Of a DNA stretch of 9,007 nt, positions 7,618 through 9,007 are shown in pieces. Each line of letters starts with the position of its first letter. Positions within the stretch are counted from its first letter, which is position 1. A program made the position numbers and the translations under genes. Under the pieces are notes generated by a model that was not told where the DNA came from, made no database searches, and saw only the letters and a program-made list of their open reading frames with translations. The DNA lies in the NCBI GenBank assembly GCA_016219165.1, contig JACRCB010000069.1, positions 1-9,007 on the forward strand, given 5' to 3'. This DNA comes from Deltaproteobacteria bacterium. Its GTDB lineage: Bacteria > Desulfobacterota > GWC2-55-46 > DRQE01.

Positions 7618-8817
7618 CTAAACCCTCACCGTAAGGAATCTTTCTATTGTGTCCATGACGTACCCTATTTCCTCCTCCCCTATATCCTGATGGACCCCTA
7701 TGTGGAGGCCGGACCTTCCGATGAATTCGGCATCGGGAAATTCGCCGGCCCTATGGCCTAAAAATTCAAATCCCTTCGCCTGTGTGGGCATCGAACAGAA
7801 AAGGTTCCTCGTGTCTATGCCGGCCTTTTCCATGTGCCCTACGAGTTCGTTCCTCGTAAACGCGCATCCCTCCCTCACTATCATCGGAAAACCGTGGGGG
7901 CCTATCTTTTCATACGGCTCTTCGTCTATCGTATAGAGGAAGTCGCTGAACCTCCTGAACCTTTCCATCATCGAGAGGAGGTTTCTCCGCTTCTTTTCGA
8001 GTATCGCGCCGAATATGTCGAGATTCCCCAGTCCCACCGCGGCCTCAAGTTCGTTCATCTTCGCGGAGTAGCCGGCCCTTTCGAATACGAACCTTATGTC
8101 GGCGGAGCCTGCGGCGGCGAACCTTTTGCCGCAGTACCCTGAATTGATATTCAGAACACAGGTTTCGCACTTGCATGCCCTGCCGTGAGACCTGAGCGAC
8201 CTCAACACCTCCGAAAAATCGCTTCTGTCGGTGGTGACTATCCCGCCCTCTATTGTCGTTATTATATGCGCGACATAGAGGCTGTATGCGGCCATGTCCC
8301 CTATCGTCCCGACGTTTTTCCCTTTATACTCCGCCCCGTGTGCCTCGGCAGCATCCTCTATTACATAGAGGTTAAACCTCTTCGCTATCTCCATCACCCT
8401 GTCCATGTCCGCGGGTTTTCCCATGAGGTGGACCGGCATTATCGCCCGTGTCCTTTCCGTAATCTTATCCTCTATGAGGGAACAATCGATATTGAGGGTC
8501 TTCCTGTCTATATCGGCGAAGACCGGGGTGAATCCGGCCTGAAGCACCGCGTTGCCGGTTGCGACGAATGAAAGGGCCGGCACTATGACCTCATCGCCCC
8601 GCCTTGCGCCGAAGTCATGGAGGACCGCAAGCGCCAGCGCATCCGCATCCGTCCCCGTGCTCACGGCCACGGCCTCCTTTGTGCCCACCAAAGAGGCAAA
8701 CCTTTTTTCAAATTCCCTCACGAGCCTCCCGCTCGACACCCTGCCCGCATCGAGGGCCGCGTTTATGAGTTCCTTCGCCTTATCCGTGATAGTCACTGTC
8801 CCGAACGGTACGCGCAT
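7618..8817 (-). CDS. DegT/DnrJ/EryC1/StrS-family B6 enzyme, His-type (predicted nucleotide-sugar dehydratase, possible Fe-S cluster)
   Basis: The 399-residue protein has the DegT fold throughout: STGTDADALALAV (53-65), DEVIVPALSFVATGNAV (75-91), HLMGKPADMD (130-139), IEDAAEAHGAEYKGKNVGTIGD (153-174; Asp155 should contact the PLP ring nitrogen) and GYSAKMNELEAAVGLGNL (249-266). The Lys that normally binds PLP is missing: SLYVAHIITTIEGG (179-192) has His184 there. Lys-to-His at this site is known from CDP-sugar 3-dehydrases (E1 of the ascarylose pathway, ColD of the colitose pathway), which use PLP/PMP to remove a hydroxyl rather than transaminate. A Cys cluster (215, 217, 220, 229: C-x-C-x2-C-x8-C) precedes GKRF. 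E1 also has clustered Cys before CGKRF and carries a [2Fe-2S] centre, so an Fe-S cluster is plausible. The substrate is unknown and no E3-type reductase is in the window. GGGAGG (8823-8828) lies five bases before ATG 8817, which fixes the start. Confidence 0.87.
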   Translation of the reverse strand: MRVPFGTVTITDKAKELINAALDAGRVSSGRLVREFEKRFASLVGTKEAVAVSTGTDADALALAVLHDFGARRGDEVIVPALSFVATGNAVLQAGFTPVFADIDRKTLNIDCSLIEDKITERTRAIMPVHLMGKPADMDRVMEIAKRFNLYVIEDAAEAHGAEYKGKNVGTIGDMAAYSLYVAHIITTIEGGIVTTDRSDFSEVLRSLRSHGRACKCETCVLNINSGYCGKRFAAAGSADIRFVFERAGYSAKMNELEAAVGLGNLDIFGAILEKKRRNLLSMMERFRRFSDFLYTIDEEPYEKIGPHGFPMIVREGCAFTRNELVGHMEKAGIDTRNLFCSMPTQAKGFEFLGHRAGEFPDAEFIGRSGLHIGVHQDIGEEEIGYVMDTIERFLTVRV

Positions 8818-8822
8818 AATGG

Positions 8823-8828
8823 CCTCCC
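8823..8828 (-). promoter_or_regulatory. Ribosome-binding site of the DegT-type gene
   Basis: The minus strand reads GAGGGAGG followed by CCATT and ATG. This strong Shine-Dalgarno at ideal spacing decides the start at 8817. Only 17 bp separate it from the repeat element that begins at 8846. Confidence 0.7.
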
Positions 8829-8845
8829 TCAGGCTAACAGGTTGT

Positions 8846-9007
8846 TGAAAAACTAAAAATTCGTTCAGGCCGACCCCTGCTCCGCATGGGTGCCCGAAGG
8901 CGTCGAGGAGCGAGGACTGCGGCGCACTTTGTTGTGCGCCGCAGTGAGGAGTGACGATGGCAACCGGGCACCCATCCTGAAAGGATGGGTCGGATGGGCG
9001 TTTTTCA
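8846..9007. repeat. Nested inverted-repeat element (MITE- or REP-like), possibly cut by window end
   Basis: This non-coding stretch is built as concentric inverted repeats. Terminal pair: TGAAAAAC (8846-8853) with GTTTTTCA (9000-9007). Next: CCGACCC (8870-8876) with GGGTCGG (8987-8993). Next: ATGGGTGCCCG (8886-8896) with CGGGCACCCAT (8965-8975), 11 bp perfect. Core: ACTGCGGCGCAC (8916-8927) with GTGCGCCGCAGT (8934-8945), 12 bp perfect around a TTTGTT loop. A competing 9-bp hairpin, ACCCATCCT (8970-8978) with AGGATGGGT (8982-8990), overlaps the outer stem. The two arms between outer stem and core do not pair but share GAGGAG-y-GA-s-GA as direct repeats (8905-8916 and 8946-8957). There is no open frame of note. 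This layout fits a non-autonomous mobile or REP-like element; whether the terminal repeat continues past 9007 (to mirror TTGT at 8842-8845) cannot be seen. It lies immediately upstream of the DegT-type gene and would be part of its leader if transcription starts further right. Confidence 0.75.

Noticed and set aside
8970..9005. 9-bp hairpin followed by GTTTTTC as an intrinsic plus-strand terminator
   Set aside because: The T-run starts 9 bases after the stem and is part of the terminal inverted repeat. No plus-strand gene ends upstream, so the repeat-element explanation is preferred.
1..9007. CRISPR array, tRNA, rRNA, toxin-antitoxin or phage-defence genes
   Set aside because: No regularly spaced repeats, cloverleaf-like sequence or matching protein motifs were seen on either strand.

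Overview
The window looks like chromosomal DNA from a Gram-negative bacterium. It has moderately high GC and unusually heavy use of AGG (Arg) and ATA (Ile) codons. Gene content and codon style suggest a Desulfobacterota- or Nitrospirota-like lineage, but this is an inference and no sequence here fixes the taxon.

Left part (2-5235, all + strand) is a compact housekeeping block: the 3' end of mutS (mismatch repair), a periplasmic N-acetylmuramoyl-L-alanine amidase (AmiC type, AMIN + Amidase_3), glnD (PII uridylyltransferase/uridylyl-removing enzyme) and xerD (dif-site tyrosine recombinase). All four have intact key motifs where visible. Gaps are 1 bp (mutS-amiC), about 120 bp (amiC-glnD) and 58 bp (glnD-xerD), so co-transcription is plausible. 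The amidase and XerD both act late in the cell cycle (septal peptidoglycan splitting, chromosome dimer resolution). GlnD sits at the top of nitrogen regulation.

Middle part (5236-5882) is a convergent boundary. It holds a small minus-strand gene for a stand-alone Lrp/AsnC ligand-binding (RAM) domain protein, flanked by AT-rich spacers with a perfect 16-bp palindrome and a few weak hairpins.

Right part (5883-8817, all - strand) looks like accessory surface-glycan genes: an unusual DegT/DnrJ/EryC1/StrS-family protein and, 151 bp downstream of it, a double-domain family-2 glycosyltransferase. The DegT-type protein has His where the PLP-anchoring Lys should be, plus a four-Cys cluster before a GKRF motif. 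This points to a vitamin-B6-dependent sugar dehydratase of the E1/ColD kind, possibly with an Fe-S cluster, rather than an aminotransferase. The second GT domain has lost its DxD-like acidic motif.

The right end (8846-9007) is a non-coding, nested inverted-repeat element of at least 162 bp with terminal repeats TGAAAAAC/GTTTTTCA. It begins directly upstream of the ribosome-binding site of the DegT-type gene and may run past the window edge.

I found no rRNA, tRNA, CRISPR array or transposase gene. The two strongest leads are the His-type, Cys-rich DegT homologue and the nested palindromic element beside it.
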